64,000 bases of DNA from JBDZVM01 sp040255675. GTDB lineage: Bacteria; Actinomycetota; Actinomycetes; Acidothermales; Acidothermaceae. The stretch spans positions 47,757 through 111,756 of the forward strand of contig JBDZVM010000011.1 in NCBI GenBank assembly GCA_040255675.1. Direction: 5' to 3'. How positions within the stretch are numbered: the first letter of the stretch is position 1; each line of letters starts with the position of its first letter. The notes under the pieces are model-generated. The model was not told where the DNA came from and ran no database searches. It saw nothing but the letters and a program-made list of their open reading frames with translations. This document shows, piece by piece, positions 34,809 to 43,436 of the stretch. Position numbers and translations under genes: made by a program.

Positions 34809-36122
34809 ATGTCTTTACGCAAGCGGTGGTATCTACCCATATTTGCCGCAAGCACGGGTATTCTCGTCGCTTGTTCGAGCACCGGCGCCGCCAACAACGG
34901 CTCCGATGGGGCGTCCGCCGCTCCATCGGAGAGCAACTCGACCTCGCAAGCGGCCTCGCCGGACTCGACAGCAAAAGGCGGCGCCGTGGTGGTAGGCCTG
35001 CTGAATGCGCAGTCAGGGCCGTGGGCCGGCCTCGGTGGCGATATCAATACCGGTTTCAATGCGTATGTCGAAGCGCACGACGGGAAGCTCGGCGGGCACT
35101 CCGTCACCGTGAAGATGGCTGATCCTGGAAACACCGTCGCGCAGGCAGGAACAAGCGCGCACAGGGTGGTTGAGCAGGACCACGCGCAGGTCGTAGTCGG
35201 CTTTATCAACTCGGCTCTCGCCTACGCGGTCGGCCCCTACATGGAAACCTCCAAGGTTCCACTGATCATCACGGGTGCCGGGGCGGACGGGCTTACCCAA
35301 AAGGCAGCTAGCCCGTATATCTTCCGCGTGGGGAACAGCAGTTCACAGCCCACGCTTCCGCTCGGCGACTACACATGCAAGGAGTTGGGCTACAAGACGG
35401 CGACCGTTATCGCGCTCGACTACTCGTTCGGCTGGGAGGCCGCAGGCGGCTTTGCTAGAGGCTTCACGAATGCCGGGTGCGAGATCGTGCAAGAGATCTA
35501 CGCACCCACCGGTACGCAAGACTGGTCAGCGTATGTCGGGAAGATCGATAAGAAGTCGCAGGTCGTAGCGATGGCCGTGCCCGGCGCGGACGGCGTCCGG
35601 CTCCTCCGCGCGTACCGCAGCTACGGCGTACAGCTGCCCATCGTTGCTTATGGCGGGACGGTTGACCAGACGGTGCTGCCAACGCAGGGCGACACGGCTG
35701 CCGGTGTCATCAGCATGTTCGGCTACTCGACGGCGCTTGACACGCCCGCCAACAAGGAGTTCATGGAAGCATTCCAGAAGGCGGGCGGCAAGCAGCCGAA
35801 TGCGTATGCGGAGGACGGTTGGTCAGCGGCCGCCGCTTTGGATGCGGCGCTCGCGAAGATAGACGGCAACGTTGACTCTGCTGCCATAGTGGCGGCCCTC
35901 AAGGGGCTGTCCTTTGAGACCGCCCGCGGCACGATCCAGTTCGATGAGCATGGCCAGGCCATATTCGACATGTACGTCCGCACGGTTGAGAAGGTGGATG
36001 GCCACTGGCAGAACACCGTGACGAAGACACTGCCCAAGGTCAGCCAGTTCTGGACGTTCGACCCTGAGAAGTACATGGCGCTGCCTCCGTACGAAAAGCT
36101 CAAAGGCACTTGGGCGAAGTAA
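34809..36122 (+). CDS. Branched-chain-amino-acid-type ABC substrate-binding lipoprotein
   Basis: A 437-residue binding protein of the Leu/Ile/Val (Peripla_BP_6) type. The signal peptide ends in the lipobox LVAC (C22), then a Ser/Asn-rich linker. The mature region begins VVVGLLNAQSGPWAGLGGDINTGFNAYV. Relatives bind aromatic acids as well as amino acids, and the gentisate operon and IclR gene nearby favour an aromatic ligand. Start ATG 34809 follows a purine-rich GAAAGGGACCTAGAG. It heads the five-gene importer 34809-39516. Confidence 0.9.
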   Translation: MSLRKRWYLPIFAASTGILVACSSTGAANNGSDGASAAPSESNSTSQAASPDSTAKGGAVVVGLLNAQSGPWAGLGGDINTGFNAYVEAHDGKLGGHSVTVKMADPGNTVAQAGTSAHRVVEQDHAQVVVGFINSALAYAVGPYMETSKVPLIITGAGADGLTQKAASPYIFRVGNSSSQPTLPLGDYTCKELGYKTATVIALDYSFGWEAAGGFARGFTNAGCEIVQEIYAPTGTQDWSAYVGKIDKKSQVVAMAVPGADGVRLLRAYRSYGVQLPIVAYGGTVDQTVLPTQGDTAAGVISMFGYSTALDTPANKEFMEAFQKAGGKQPNAYAEDGWSAAAALDAALAKIDGNVDSAAIVAALKGLSFETARGTIQFDEHGQAIFDMYVRTVEKVDGHWQNTVTKTLPKVSQFWTFDPEKYMALPPYEKLKGTWAK

Positions 36123-36128
36123 CGCGCT

Positions 36129-36995
36129 ATGAACTGGTCGATCGATATTCTGAACGGGCTGGCTTACGGTGGCTTGCTGTTCGTCATCGCGAGTGGTTTA
36201 AACATGACCATCGGCATGATGCACCGTGTCAACCTGGCACATGGAGCATTGTTTCTCGTGGGCGGCTACCTTGCGCTCGACATTGCCGACCGGACCGGAA
36301 ACTATTTGATCGGCCTGCTCGCTGGGGTTGTCGGCGCGTTTGTCATTGGATTGGTGCTAGAGCGGTTCCTGCTGCAGCGAGTAGCGGACAGCGACGTCGC
36401 GCAAATCCTCTTGACAGTGGGCGCGGGCCTGCTGATCCAGGATCAGATTCGTGCCCGCTACACGGCCAATCCATTGACGCCGCCGACACCACCCGGGCTG
36501 GACGGGAGTTCCAACATCGGGGGCGCGATGTTTCCGACTCTCAAGTTGGCGACGCTGGCGCTGGCGATCGTGCTCGCAATCGCGATGACGATGGTGTTGA
36601 AGAAGACGAAGCTCGGCGCCCTCGTTCGTGCGTCAGTGGACGACAACTCTATGGCTCGGAGTGTCGGGGTGCGCGTGCCCTGGCTTTATATGTGGGTCTT
36701 CGGGGCCGGTGGCGCGCTTGCTGGGTTCGCGGGCGTTTGGGGCGGTTCATATCTCAGTCTCGAGCCGGAGTTGGGATGGGAAATCCTCTTGCTCGGCCTG
36801 GTCGTCATCGTTATTGGGGGCTTGGACTCGATCGGCGGCGCATTCTTAGCGGCCATGATAATCGGGCTCCTCACGCAGTTCGGACGCCTGTATTTCCCCT
36901 CGTTCGCGAGCTTCTTCGTGTATGGCATCGCGGTGTTCGTGCTGTTGGTCCGGCCGAACGGATTATTGGGCAGGGTGGTGACGCGTGAGGCCTGA
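36129..36995 (+). CDS. ABC permease, LivH type
   Basis: A 288-residue membrane protein with about eight hydrophobic segments. ILNGLAYGGLLFVIASGLNMTIGMMHRVNLAHGALFLVGGY is the typical LivH opening. The coupling segment includes ARSVGVRVPWLYMWVFGAGGALAGFAG. It pairs with the LivM-type protein to form the channel. It starts 6 bp after the binding-protein stop and overlaps livM-like by 11 bp. Confidence 0.92.
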   Translation: MNWSIDILNGLAYGGLLFVIASGLNMTIGMMHRVNLAHGALFLVGGYLALDIADRTGNYLIGLLAGVVGAFVIGLVLERFLLQRVADSDVAQILLTVGAGLLIQDQIRARYTANPLTPPTPPGLDGSSNIGGAMFPTLKLATLALAIVLAIAMTMVLKKTKLGALVRASVDDNSMARSVGVRVPWLYMWVFGAGGALAGFAGVWGGSYLSLEPELGWEILLLGLVVIVIGGLDSIGGAFLAAMIIGLLTQFGRLYFPSFASFFVYGIAVFVLLVRPNGLLGRVVTREA

Positions 36996-38034
36996 TCGCT
37001 TAAAGCTCGGCGGCAGCGCCCGAGGGCTGCGTACAGCACTCGTATTGGGAGCCCTCGCGGCGTTGGTCGTACTGCCCGAGGTACTCTCTAACTTCCAACT
37101 TTATGTCGCGACTCGCGTGCTGATCTTCGGTCTCTTCGCGACTGGCTACAACCTCGTCTTTGGCTACGGCGGGATGCACTCATTAGGGCACGCGGCATTC
37201 TTCGGGCTCGGCGCGTACGTGCTCGGTTTGGGTGTCGCGAACTACGACCTGCCAGCGACGCCCTTGCTGGTGGCGGCTACCGTGGCCGGCGCGGCAATGG
37301 GTGTGGTCTGGGGATTGCTGTGCGTGCGCATTCGTGGGATCTACCTCTTGCTGCTCACTCTCGGGCTCGGTCAACTCCTGTGGGCGCTTGCTTCGCAGTT
37401 GGTCAGCCTGACCGGGGGCGACAACGGGGTGGCAAATATCAGCCGGGCCGGACTACCAACTGGCTCGGTCGGGTTCTACTGGCTGTGCGCAATGGTGACG
37501 GTGGTCACCCTTGTCCTATTGCACGCCTTCCAGCGCTCGCCGGTCGGCATGTCGATCGCGGCGATGCGCGAGAGCGCGTTGAGGACCGCGGCGTCGGGCT
37601 ATAACGTCCGGGGAATCGGCGCTACCGCCTTTGCCGTGTCGGGCGCCGTTTGCGCACTGGCCGGCGCACTGAACACCTCATTCACCGCGGCTGTCTCTCC
37701 TGACTCGCTTCACTGGCTGACCTCCGCGACCGTGATGGTGTACGCGATCGTGGGCGGCGCCGGCTTCTTCTTCGGTCCGTTCTTGGGGGCGGGAATCCTC
37801 ATCGTCTTGGAGGTCATCATCTCTGCCAAGTGGTCGCAGTGGACCTCTGTGCTCGGCATTATCTATATCGTCACCGCGCTGAGTCTTAAAGAAGGAATCC
37901 TCGGAAAGGCTGCGGCGGTGATCGCGCGCGGCACCCCGCGTTCAGGCGGCACCGCCGCTGCCGCCGTGGACCCCGCCCAGGTGAACTCGTCGGACAAACA
38001 TGAGCCGATAGTCGCGCGGGGGATAACGTCATGA
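36985..38034 (+). CDS. ABC permease, LivM type
   Basis: A 349-residue membrane permease. GYNLVFGYGGMHSLGHAAFFGLGAYVLGL and RTAASGYNVRGIGATAFAVSGAVCALAGAL are family hallmarks. The C-terminal ~35 residues are hydrophilic and Ala/Pro-rich. GTG 36985 lies inside the livH-like 3-prime end, indicating translational coupling. It ends with a 4-bp overlap (ATGA) with the ATPase gene. Confidence 0.92.
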   Translation: MRPDRLKLGGSARGLRTALVLGALAALVVLPEVLSNFQLYVATRVLIFGLFATGYNLVFGYGGMHSLGHAAFFGLGAYVLGLGVANYDLPATPLLVAATVAGAAMGVVWGLLCVRIRGIYLLLLTLGLGQLLWALASQLVSLTGGDNGVANISRAGLPTGSVGFYWLCAMVTVVTLVLLHAFQRSPVGMSIAAMRESALRTAASGYNVRGIGATAFAVSGAVCALAGALNTSFTAAVSPDSLHWLTSATVMVYAIVGGAGFFFGPFLGAGILIVLEVIISAKWSQWTSVLGIIYIVTALSLKEGILGKAAAVIARGTPRSGGTAAAAVDPAQVNSSDKHEPIVARGITS

Positions 38035-38798
38035 CCGATGATGTCGTGGCGCTTGAGGCGCACGAAGTTACCCGCCGATTCGGGGAATTCGTGGCTAACC
38101 AGTCGGTGAATCTTAGCGTCCGCATGGGTGAGCGGCGCGCACTTATCGGGCCGAACGGCGCCGGGAAGACCACATTGTTCAATATGCTCGCCGGGCAACT
38201 GCCTCCTAGCAGTGGCCGCATCACACTTTTCGGGCAGGATGTGACGCACGTGCGCCCCGAGCGCCGCGCGAGGCTGGGCTTGGCTCGGACCTTTCAGCTC
38301 AATGTCCTTTTCGATGGGCTGACCACCCTGGAGAATCTCGAGATCACGCTCGCTGCCGGCGACGCGAGTCGGTTCGTGTTCTACCGAAAACTCGGGGCTG
38401 TCGCGTCCATCCGGCGACGCGGCATGGAGATCCTTAAGAAGTGGGGGCTTGAATCCGTCGCGGACAAGCGAGTGGGCTCCCTTTCGTACGGCCGCCAGCG
38501 TCAGCTTGAAATCATCCTCGCGCTATGCCGCCAACCCAGAGTCCTTCTCCTCGATGAGCCGACTGCGGGTCTCGCCGCGGCGGACGCCGCCGAACTCGTT
38601 CAGGTGATCGCATCGCTGCCTCGCGACGTCACGGTTGTGATGATCGAGCACGACATCGACGTGGCCTTTTCGATCGCCGACAAGGTCACGGTCCTCTATG
38701 ACGGATCGGTTCTCTGCGAGGGCACGCCAGGCGAGATCGCGGCGGACGAACGTGTCACCACGGCCTATCTCGGAGGGCTCGCGAATGCTCCAGATTAA
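38031..38798 (+). CDS. ABC ATPase, LivG type
   Basis: A 255-residue ATPase. Walker A is GPNGAGKTT, Walker B is RVLLLDEP, and the switch His is in VMIEHDIDV. The signature reads LSYGRQRQLEI instead of LSGGQ, a variant normal for LivG. Start ATG 38031 overlaps livM-like. It powers import through the LivH/LivM pair together with the LivF-type ATPase. Confidence 0.92.
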   Translation: MTDDVVALEAHEVTRRFGEFVANQSVNLSVRMGERRALIGPNGAGKTTLFNMLAGQLPPSSGRITLFGQDVTHVRPERRARLGLARTFQLNVLFDGLTTLENLEITLAAGDASRFVFYRKLGAVASIRRRGMEILKKWGLESVADKRVGSLSYGRQRQLEIILALCRQPRVLLLDEPTAGLAAADAAELVQVIASLPRDVTVVMIEHDIDVAFSIADKVTVLYDGSVLCEGTPGEIAADERVTTAYLGGLANAPD

Positions 38799-39516
38799 TT
38801 GTCTGCGTAGCGGATACGCCCGCGGCACCGTCCTGCATGACATATCCCTAGATCTCGCGGAAGGTGAGCTCTTAGGAGTCTTGGGGCGAAACGGGATGGG
38901 CAAGACGACGTTGATCAATACGATCGCGGGACAAGTTCGGTCGAGGGGCGGCAGCATCAAGTTTAAAGATGAAGAGATCGCTTCGTGGCCGCCGGAGCGA
39001 CGTGCCGCCGCGGGGCTGGCCCTCGTCCCACAAGGTCATCGTGTCTTCGCGAGCCTTACGGTCAAGGAGAACCTGGAAATCGCCCAGCGCAAGCGAGGGC
39101 TCTCCAACTGGCGGATCGATGATGTGTTCGACCTTTTCCCGGTCCTCGCGGAAAAGCGTCGTTTTCACGCTGGCCTCCTCAGCGGTGGTCAGCAGCAGAT
39201 GCTCGCGATCGGTCGAGCCATGGTTCAAAACTGCGACGCCGTCCTCATGGACGAGCCAACCGAGGGTCTCGACCCGCAAACGGTGGCTCGGGTGGCGGAG
39301 GCGATGATGGAGATGAACCGCCGAGGCGCCGCGATCCTTCTCGTGGAGCAAAAGGTGGAATTCACACTTCGTCGCGTCGGCCGAGCCGTAATCATCAGTC
39401 GCGGTCGGATCGCGCTCAGGGCTGATGACGCCCGACGGCTACTCAATGATGCCGATGCCATAGCCAAGCACATCGGGGTTGGCGCGTCGGTTACGGGAGC
39501 GGAGAAGGCTCAATAG
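38785..39516 (+). CDS. ABC ATPase, LivF type
   Basis: A 243-residue ATPase. Walker A is GRNGMGKTT, the signature is LLSGGQQQMLAIGRA, and Walker B is AVLMDEPTEGL. Start ATG 38785 has GGAGGG upstream and overlaps the LivG-type gene by 14 bp; further in-frame upstream sequence is inside that gene. It is the last gene of the importer, and the scaffold gap begins 67 bp after its stop. Confidence 0.92.
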   Translation: MLQINCLRSGYARGTVLHDISLDLAEGELLGVLGRNGMGKTTLINTIAGQVRSRGGSIKFKDEEIASWPPERRAAAGLALVPQGHRVFASLTVKENLEIAQRKRGLSNWRIDDVFDLFPVLAEKRRFHAGLLSGGQQQMLAIGRAMVQNCDAVLMDEPTEGLDPQTVARVAEAMMEMNRRGAAILLVEQKVEFTLRRVGRAVIISRGRIALRADDARRLLNDADAIAKHIGVGASVTGAEKAQ

Positions 39517-39528
39517 GCGGCGGACGCG

Positions 39529-39583
39529 CGGACCCGGCTGGCGTCCGCGGCCCGTGGGGGTAAGCGGCGCTGGAAGCAGATGG
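39529..39583. repeat. 55-bp direct repeat, left side of gap
   Basis: This 55-bp sequence ends exactly at the first N and is identical to 39684-39738, which starts exactly after the last N. The pattern is that of two contigs sharing a k-mer-length end overlap. Confidence 0.9.
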
Positions 39584-39683
39584 NNNNNNNNNNNNNNNNN
39601 NNNNNNNNNNNNNNNNNNNNNNNNNNNNNNNNNNNNNNNNNNNNNNNNNNNNNNNNNNNNNNNNNNNNNNNNNNNNNNNNNNN
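39584..39683. other. Scaffold gap of 100 N
   Basis: A run of 100 unknown bases, the usual placeholder length. True content and size are unknown; the identical 55-bp flanks suggest the contigs may simply overlap. Confidence 0.95.
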
Positions 39684-39738
39684 CGGACCCGGCTGGCGTC
39701 CGCGGCCCGTGGGGGTAAGCGGCGCTGGAAGCAGATGG
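39684..39738. repeat. 55-bp direct repeat, right side of gap
   Basis: Exact copy of 39529-39583, immediately after the gap. Confidence 0.9.
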
Positions 39739-39745
39739 GTATCGG

Positions 39746-40141
39746 GTGACCGACCTCACGACCAGGCGGCAACATCCCACCAGTGTGACTCCCGCCACTA
39801 CGGCGCAGGCTGAGCGGGCTCGCGCAACTTTTCGTGTTTGCGGTGAGGAAATCGTCGTGAGACGCGACCTTGGCTGCGGGCGAGGCGCGGCGAGGCTGAT
39901 CATTCATGCCGCTGTCACTGTCGTCGTCGTCCTCGCGCTCGCTGTCGTCAATGTCTTCGTCGCATCGGAGTTTCCGTGGTCCGTGTTCCCGGCCATCGGT
40001 ATGGGCTTGGGGGTTTGGTTCCACTGGTACTTCGCGGTGCGCCGCGGTGAAGAGTTCATGCTTCGTCATCAGGACGACGTCGAGCGCGAGGCTCGGCGCC
40101 TCGCGGCGTCAATGCTCGCGTCCACGATGGACCGGGCGTGA
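39746..40141 (+). CDS. 2TM domain membrane protein
   Basis: A 131-residue protein with two hydrophobic helices (LIIHAAVTVVVVLALAVVNVFVA and PWSVFPAIGMGLGVWFHWYFAV) flanked by charged ends; the order and the WxxFP..G.GLGVWFHW pattern match the 2TM-domain family. Function unknown. Start GTG 39746 lies only 62 bp after the gap and has no strong ribosome site, so the true start could be elsewhere. Confidence 0.7.
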   Translation: MTDLTTRRQHPTSVTPATTAQAERARATFRVCGEEIVVRRDLGCGRGAARLIIHAAVTVVVVLALAVVNVFVASEFPWSVFPAIGMGLGVWFHWYFAVRRGEEFMLRHQDDVEREARRLAASMLASTMDRA

Positions 40142-40203
40142 TCGAGCCCGCTATGGGATAACACGGGTTTGCTCGGCGTCCGATCGATTCGGCACGCTAC
40201 GGC

Positions 40204-41553
40204 ATGGCGCTTTGCGCGCAAGTGGCGTCGTCCGAGAACGTAGCGCTCGTGCGTGGGCGTTCGCTGGGTCGGCAGTTCGGCTGGCTGTGGGCTGCCTACG
40301 CCGTCAGCACGTTCGGCACGTGGCTCGCGTTCGACGCACTTCCGCTCATCGCGATTCTTGCCTTGCACGTGCGGCCCGAGCAAGTGTCGTTGCTTGCTGC
40401 GGCAGGGCTCGCCGTCGGCGCGCTCGTCGCGTTGCCACTCGGACCGTGGGTCGAATACCGGCGCAAGCGCCGGGTCATGATTGCCATGGACCTCACGCGC
40501 TTCGCGGCATTAGTCAGCATTCCTGCCACGTATGCCGTCGGCTGGCTCACCTTCGGCCAACTCGTCGCGGTCGCCGTCGTGGTGGCGGCGGCCGACATCA
40601 CGTTTCGCGCGGCGAGCGGCGCGTGCCTCAAGAACTTGGTAAAGCCGGACGACGTCCTCACCGCGAACGCTCGATTCGAATCGACGACGTGGACGGCGAC
40701 GTTGGTCGGTCCGCCACTCGGCGGCGCGGCCATCGGGTTGTTCGGTCCGGTGACGACGGTCGTGGCCGATGCCGTTAGCTACGTGCTGTCGGCGGCCGGG
40801 CTTCACCGGATAAAAACCGATGAATTGCCGCCGCGTCGGCCGGCGCGATTTCAAGCGCGCGAGTTGTTCGAAGGTTGGCGTTACATCGCGCGGCATCGGC
40901 TGCTGCGCAAGCTGTTCTTGAACACCGCGCTCGTCAACGCGCTGATCCTCGCGACCGCGCCGCTTCTCGCCGTCCTCATGCTTGGCGAACTCGGCATGGC
41001 GCCGTGGCAGTACGGGCTGGCGTTCGCGGCACCGTGCGCGGGCGGACTTATCGGCTCGCGGTTGGCGACTCGCGTGAGCAGGCGGCTCGGCGAACACCGC
41101 GTGTTGCGTGTCTCTGGCACGTTGCGCGCGTGCTGGTCGATCGGCTTGGCCTTTGTCCCCGCGGGTTGGGCGGGTGTCGTGTTCGTGATGGTCATTCAGT
41201 TCGGCCTGGTGACGAGCGTGGGATTTTTCAACCCGGCGTTCGCGACCATCCGCTTGGAACAGACGCCGATCGAGCGGCTTGCCCGCACGTTGTCGGCGTG
41301 GTCGGTGACGACCAAAGCAACGGTCGCGGCGTCCACCGCTGCTTGGGGCCTGCTTGCCGCGGCGGTCGGGGTGCGTGCCGCGATCGCGATCGCTGGCGGC
41401 TTGATGTTGGTGACCCCGGTGCTCTTGCCGTGGCGATCGGCATCGCCGGCTCCGGAAGCATCGCCGGTGCAAGAAGTGCCACCGGCGCGGGAAGCATCGC
41501 CGCTAGCCGACGACGCGGACGGCGCCGCTGTAGCGGCCGTGCCCCAACACTGA
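40204..41553 (+). CDS. MFS transporter, probable drug or small-molecule exporter
   Basis: A 449-residue integral membrane protein with about 12 helices of the major facilitator superfamily, similar in layout to MFS_3/enterobactin-exporter types. GPWVEYRRKRRVMIAMDLTRF after helix 2 is the family's loop motif. The C-terminus is a Glu/Ala/Ser/Pro-rich tail with degenerate EASP repeats. Start ATG 40204; a GTG six codons later is also possible. Its last 51 bp overlap the convergent NlpC/P60 gene. Confidence 0.85.
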   Translation: MALCAQVASSENVALVRGRSLGRQFGWLWAAYAVSTFGTWLAFDALPLIAILALHVRPEQVSLLAAAGLAVGALVALPLGPWVEYRRKRRVMIAMDLTRFAALVSIPATYAVGWLTFGQLVAVAVVVAAADITFRAASGACLKNLVKPDDVLTANARFESTTWTATLVGPPLGGAAIGLFGPVTTVVADAVSYVLSAAGLHRIKTDELPPRRPARFQARELFEGWRYIARHRLLRKLFLNTALVNALILATAPLLAVLMLGELGMAPWQYGLAFAAPCAGGLIGSRLATRVSRRLGEHRVLRVSGTLRACWSIGLAFVPAGWAGVVFVMVIQFGLVTSVGFFNPAFATIRLEQTPIERLARTLSAWSVTTKATVAASTAAWGLLAAAVGVRAAIAIAGGLMLVTPVLLPWRSASPAPEASPVQEVPPAREASPLADDADGAAVAAVPQH

Positions 41554-42660
41554 AGCCACCTTGACGACATCGCCGGTTTGTGGCGCGTTGACCATCATGC
41601 CGTTGCCGATGTAGATGCCGACGTGGTGATGGTCGGGGTAGAAGAACACGAGGTCGCCGGGCCGAAGCTCGTTGTAGGAGACGTGGCGGTAGGCGTTCCA
41701 GAACGCGCCCGTGTAGTGCGCGGTGGCCACGCCGGCCTGCCCATAAGCCCACTGCACAAGCCCCGAGCAATCGAAGCTGTTCGGGCCGGCCGCCCCCCAA
41801 CGGTACGGCGTGCCGAGGCGTGTCATGGCGGCGGCGACGGCTCGCTGCGCCACGGACGCACCGTTTGCGGTTTGAGGCAGCGCGGGTGCCAGATTGGCCG
41901 GGCGGCTCTGGGCACGGCTTGCCCGCTCCGCGGCTTGCGCTTGACGGGCGGCGGCGAGAACGGCGGCTGCCCTCGCGCGGTCGGCGGCCTCTTTCGCTCG
42001 TTGCGCGGCGAGCATTTGCGCCCGCTGCTGCGCGGTGAGTTGGGCAAGCACGCGCTGGCTTTGCGCCAGCAAATTGGTGATCTGCTGCTTTTGCGCTGTG
42101 AGTTGCTTGGTGATCGTGCTTGCCGCCTTCTGCGCTTGCGCTGAGGCGGCGACTTTCTGCCGGTAGCGCTGGTCTGCGGTGCGAGCGGCTGTGAGAACGG
42201 CACCTTGCGCGCGCGAGACCTGCTCCAAGGCAGACATTCGGGCGACGACGTCCGCCGGTTCTCCGCCGGTCAAGACGACCGACAGCACTGGCGCCGTGCC
42301 ACCCGCTTCGTAGCTTTGCGCGGCGAACCTGGAGGCGCTTTGGCGCGCCACTTCGAACTGGGTGCGCGCCTTGGCCGCGTCGGCGTTGGCGGTGGCGACC
42401 GTGCGTTTCGCGGCGTCTAGCCGGGCCTGCGCGGCGTTGTACTGCTCGGTGATCGCTTCGGCCTGCTCGTTCAACTGGTCGACGCGCGCCTGCGCGGCGG
42501 CAACCGTCGTCGGCGGCGCGGCTTGCGCGGCCGCGACGGGCAGCAGGGTGGCGACGACCGTAGCGGTCGCGGCTGCGCAGACGGAGTTACGGGCGAATCG
42601 CCAGTGATGTGGGAAACGGGGACGACGCGATGGCGTTGGCTTAGTGATAACGCGCAGCAA
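41503..42660 (-). CDS. Secreted NlpC/P60 peptidoglycan hydrolase with coiled coil
   Basis: A 385-residue RipA-like D,L-endopeptidase. It has a Sec signal peptide ending near AAQAAPPT, a long Ala/Gln/Arg coiled coil (about 55-250), and a C-terminal NlpC/P60 domain. The catalytic Cys is in NSFDCSGLVQWAYGQAG and the His in HHHVGIYIGNGMMVNAP. It cuts peptide stems in peptidoglycan during growth or division. Start TTG 42660 is preferred because AGAGGAAGG lies about 9 bp upstream and no ATG is available. A c-di-AMP riboswitch lies just upstream. The 3-prime end overlaps the convergent MFS gene. Confidence 0.92.
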   Translation of the reverse strand: MLRVITKPTPSRRPRFPHHWRFARNSVCAAATATVVATLLPVAAAQAAPPTTVAAAQARVDQLNEQAEAITEQYNAAQARLDAAKRTVATANADAAKARTQFEVARQSASRFAAQSYEAGGTAPVLSVVLTGGEPADVVARMSALEQVSRAQGAVLTAARTADQRYRQKVAASAQAQKAASTITKQLTAQKQQITNLLAQSQRVLAQLTAQQRAQMLAAQRAKEAADRARAAAVLAAARQAQAAERASRAQSRPANLAPALPQTANGASVAQRAVAAAMTRLGTPYRWGAAGPNSFDCSGLVQWAYGQAGVATAHYTGAFWNAYRHVSYNELRPGDLVFFYPDHHHVGIYIGNGMMVNAPQTGDVVKVASVLGHGRYSGAVRVVG

Positions 42661-42680
42661 CCGAGCCGGCCTTCCTCTTT

Positions 42681-42810
42681 GACCGCCGACCGAGTTAGCT
42701 GACGGGTTCGGGCCAGAGGAAGCCCTACCGCGACGACGAGCGACGCCGACGCGGATTCACCCCAGGCGAAGACTGGGTCCCCGGTTCCCTTGCGGGATTA
42801 GGCGGCGATC
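42681..42810 (-). promoter_or_regulatory. Cyclic di-AMP riboswitch (ydaO-yuaA type)
   Basis: Read on the minus strand, the 130-nt element has the known order of the ydaO motif: CGCCTAATCC, AAGGGAACCGGGGACCC, TGGGGTGAATCC, GTAGGGCTTCC, then CCCGAACCCGTCAGCTAAC, closed by a GATCGCC/GGCGGTC outer stem. It ends about 20 nt before the start of the NlpC/P60 gene. In actinobacteria this riboswitch commonly controls cell-wall hydrolases and turns expression down when c-di-AMP is high. Confidence 0.93.
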
Positions 42811-42969
42811 TGACCGCCGCCGTCCATGACGCGTCGGGCAGGTCACGATCAGATCACGACGTAGCGTAGCGGGCATCCCCGCTTCGAGGCAACTAACTCG
42901 CGACTAACTCGCCGCATTCGCGCTCTGCGTGCGCTGTCAGTGTCGCTGCCAGTTGGGTAGGAGACGCTC
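42811..42969. other. Divergent promoter region without identified sites
   Basis: 159 bp between the riboswitch and the cupin gene; promoters for both directions must lie here, but no convincing -10/-35 pair or operator was identified. Confidence 0.3.
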
Positions 42970-43365
42970 ATGAACATTGATCGCGACGACCGTTCCGCGG
43001 GTGAGCTGCCGGAGTCGTTCCGGCCGCATTTCCAGGGCACCGCGCGCGTGCAGCAGTTCGAAAGTCCGTTCCAGCCCGGGCCGGCGGTGTTCGCCGTCCA
43101 TTTCGACGCGGGAGCCCGCACGAAGCCGCACCTTCATCACACGGGACAAGTGCTCTACGTCACACAAGGCGAAGGAATCGTGGCTGATCGCGACGGGCGC
43201 CATGTCGTGCGGCCTGGCGACGTCATCACCGTTCGCCACGACGAATGGCACTGGCACGGCGCCACGCCCACGACGGCGATGACGCACCTCACCGTGCAGA
43301 TTCCGGGGCCCGACGACATCGTGTGGGACGTCGACGAACGTGACTGGGCGACGGGATACGAGTAA
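42970..43365 (+). CDS. Single-domain cupin protein
   Basis: A 131-residue cupin. Metal-binding motifs are TKPHLHHTGQVLYVTQGEG (cupin motif 1) and RPGDVITVRHDEWHWHGA (motif 2). The wording resembles small cupins related to 4-carboxymuconolactone or (R)-mandelonitrile-lyase-type proteins; the substrate is unknown. Start ATG 42970 has GTAGGAGACGCTC upstream. No operon partner follows; the next gene is convergent. Confidence 0.85.
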   Translation: MNIDRDDRSAGELPESFRPHFQGTARVQQFESPFQPGPAVFAVHFDAGARTKPHLHHTGQVLYVTQGEGIVADRDGRHVVRPGDVITVRHDEWHWHGATPTTAMTHLTVQIPGPDDIVWDVDERDWATGYE

Positions 43366-43436
43366 CCCTGGGTCGCGCGGCACGCGCGCGGCTGAAAGTC
43401 GAGAAAGCAGGCTGGGGTTATGGGCGTGCACCCAAC

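Noticed and set aside
40510..41472. A 320-codon minus-strand frame under the MFS transporter
   Set aside because: Extremely Arg/His-rich antisense of membrane helices; not a real protein.
42760..42800. GGGTCCCCGGTTCCC hairpin-like segment as a terminator
   Set aside because: It is part of the conserved core of the c-di-AMP riboswitch.
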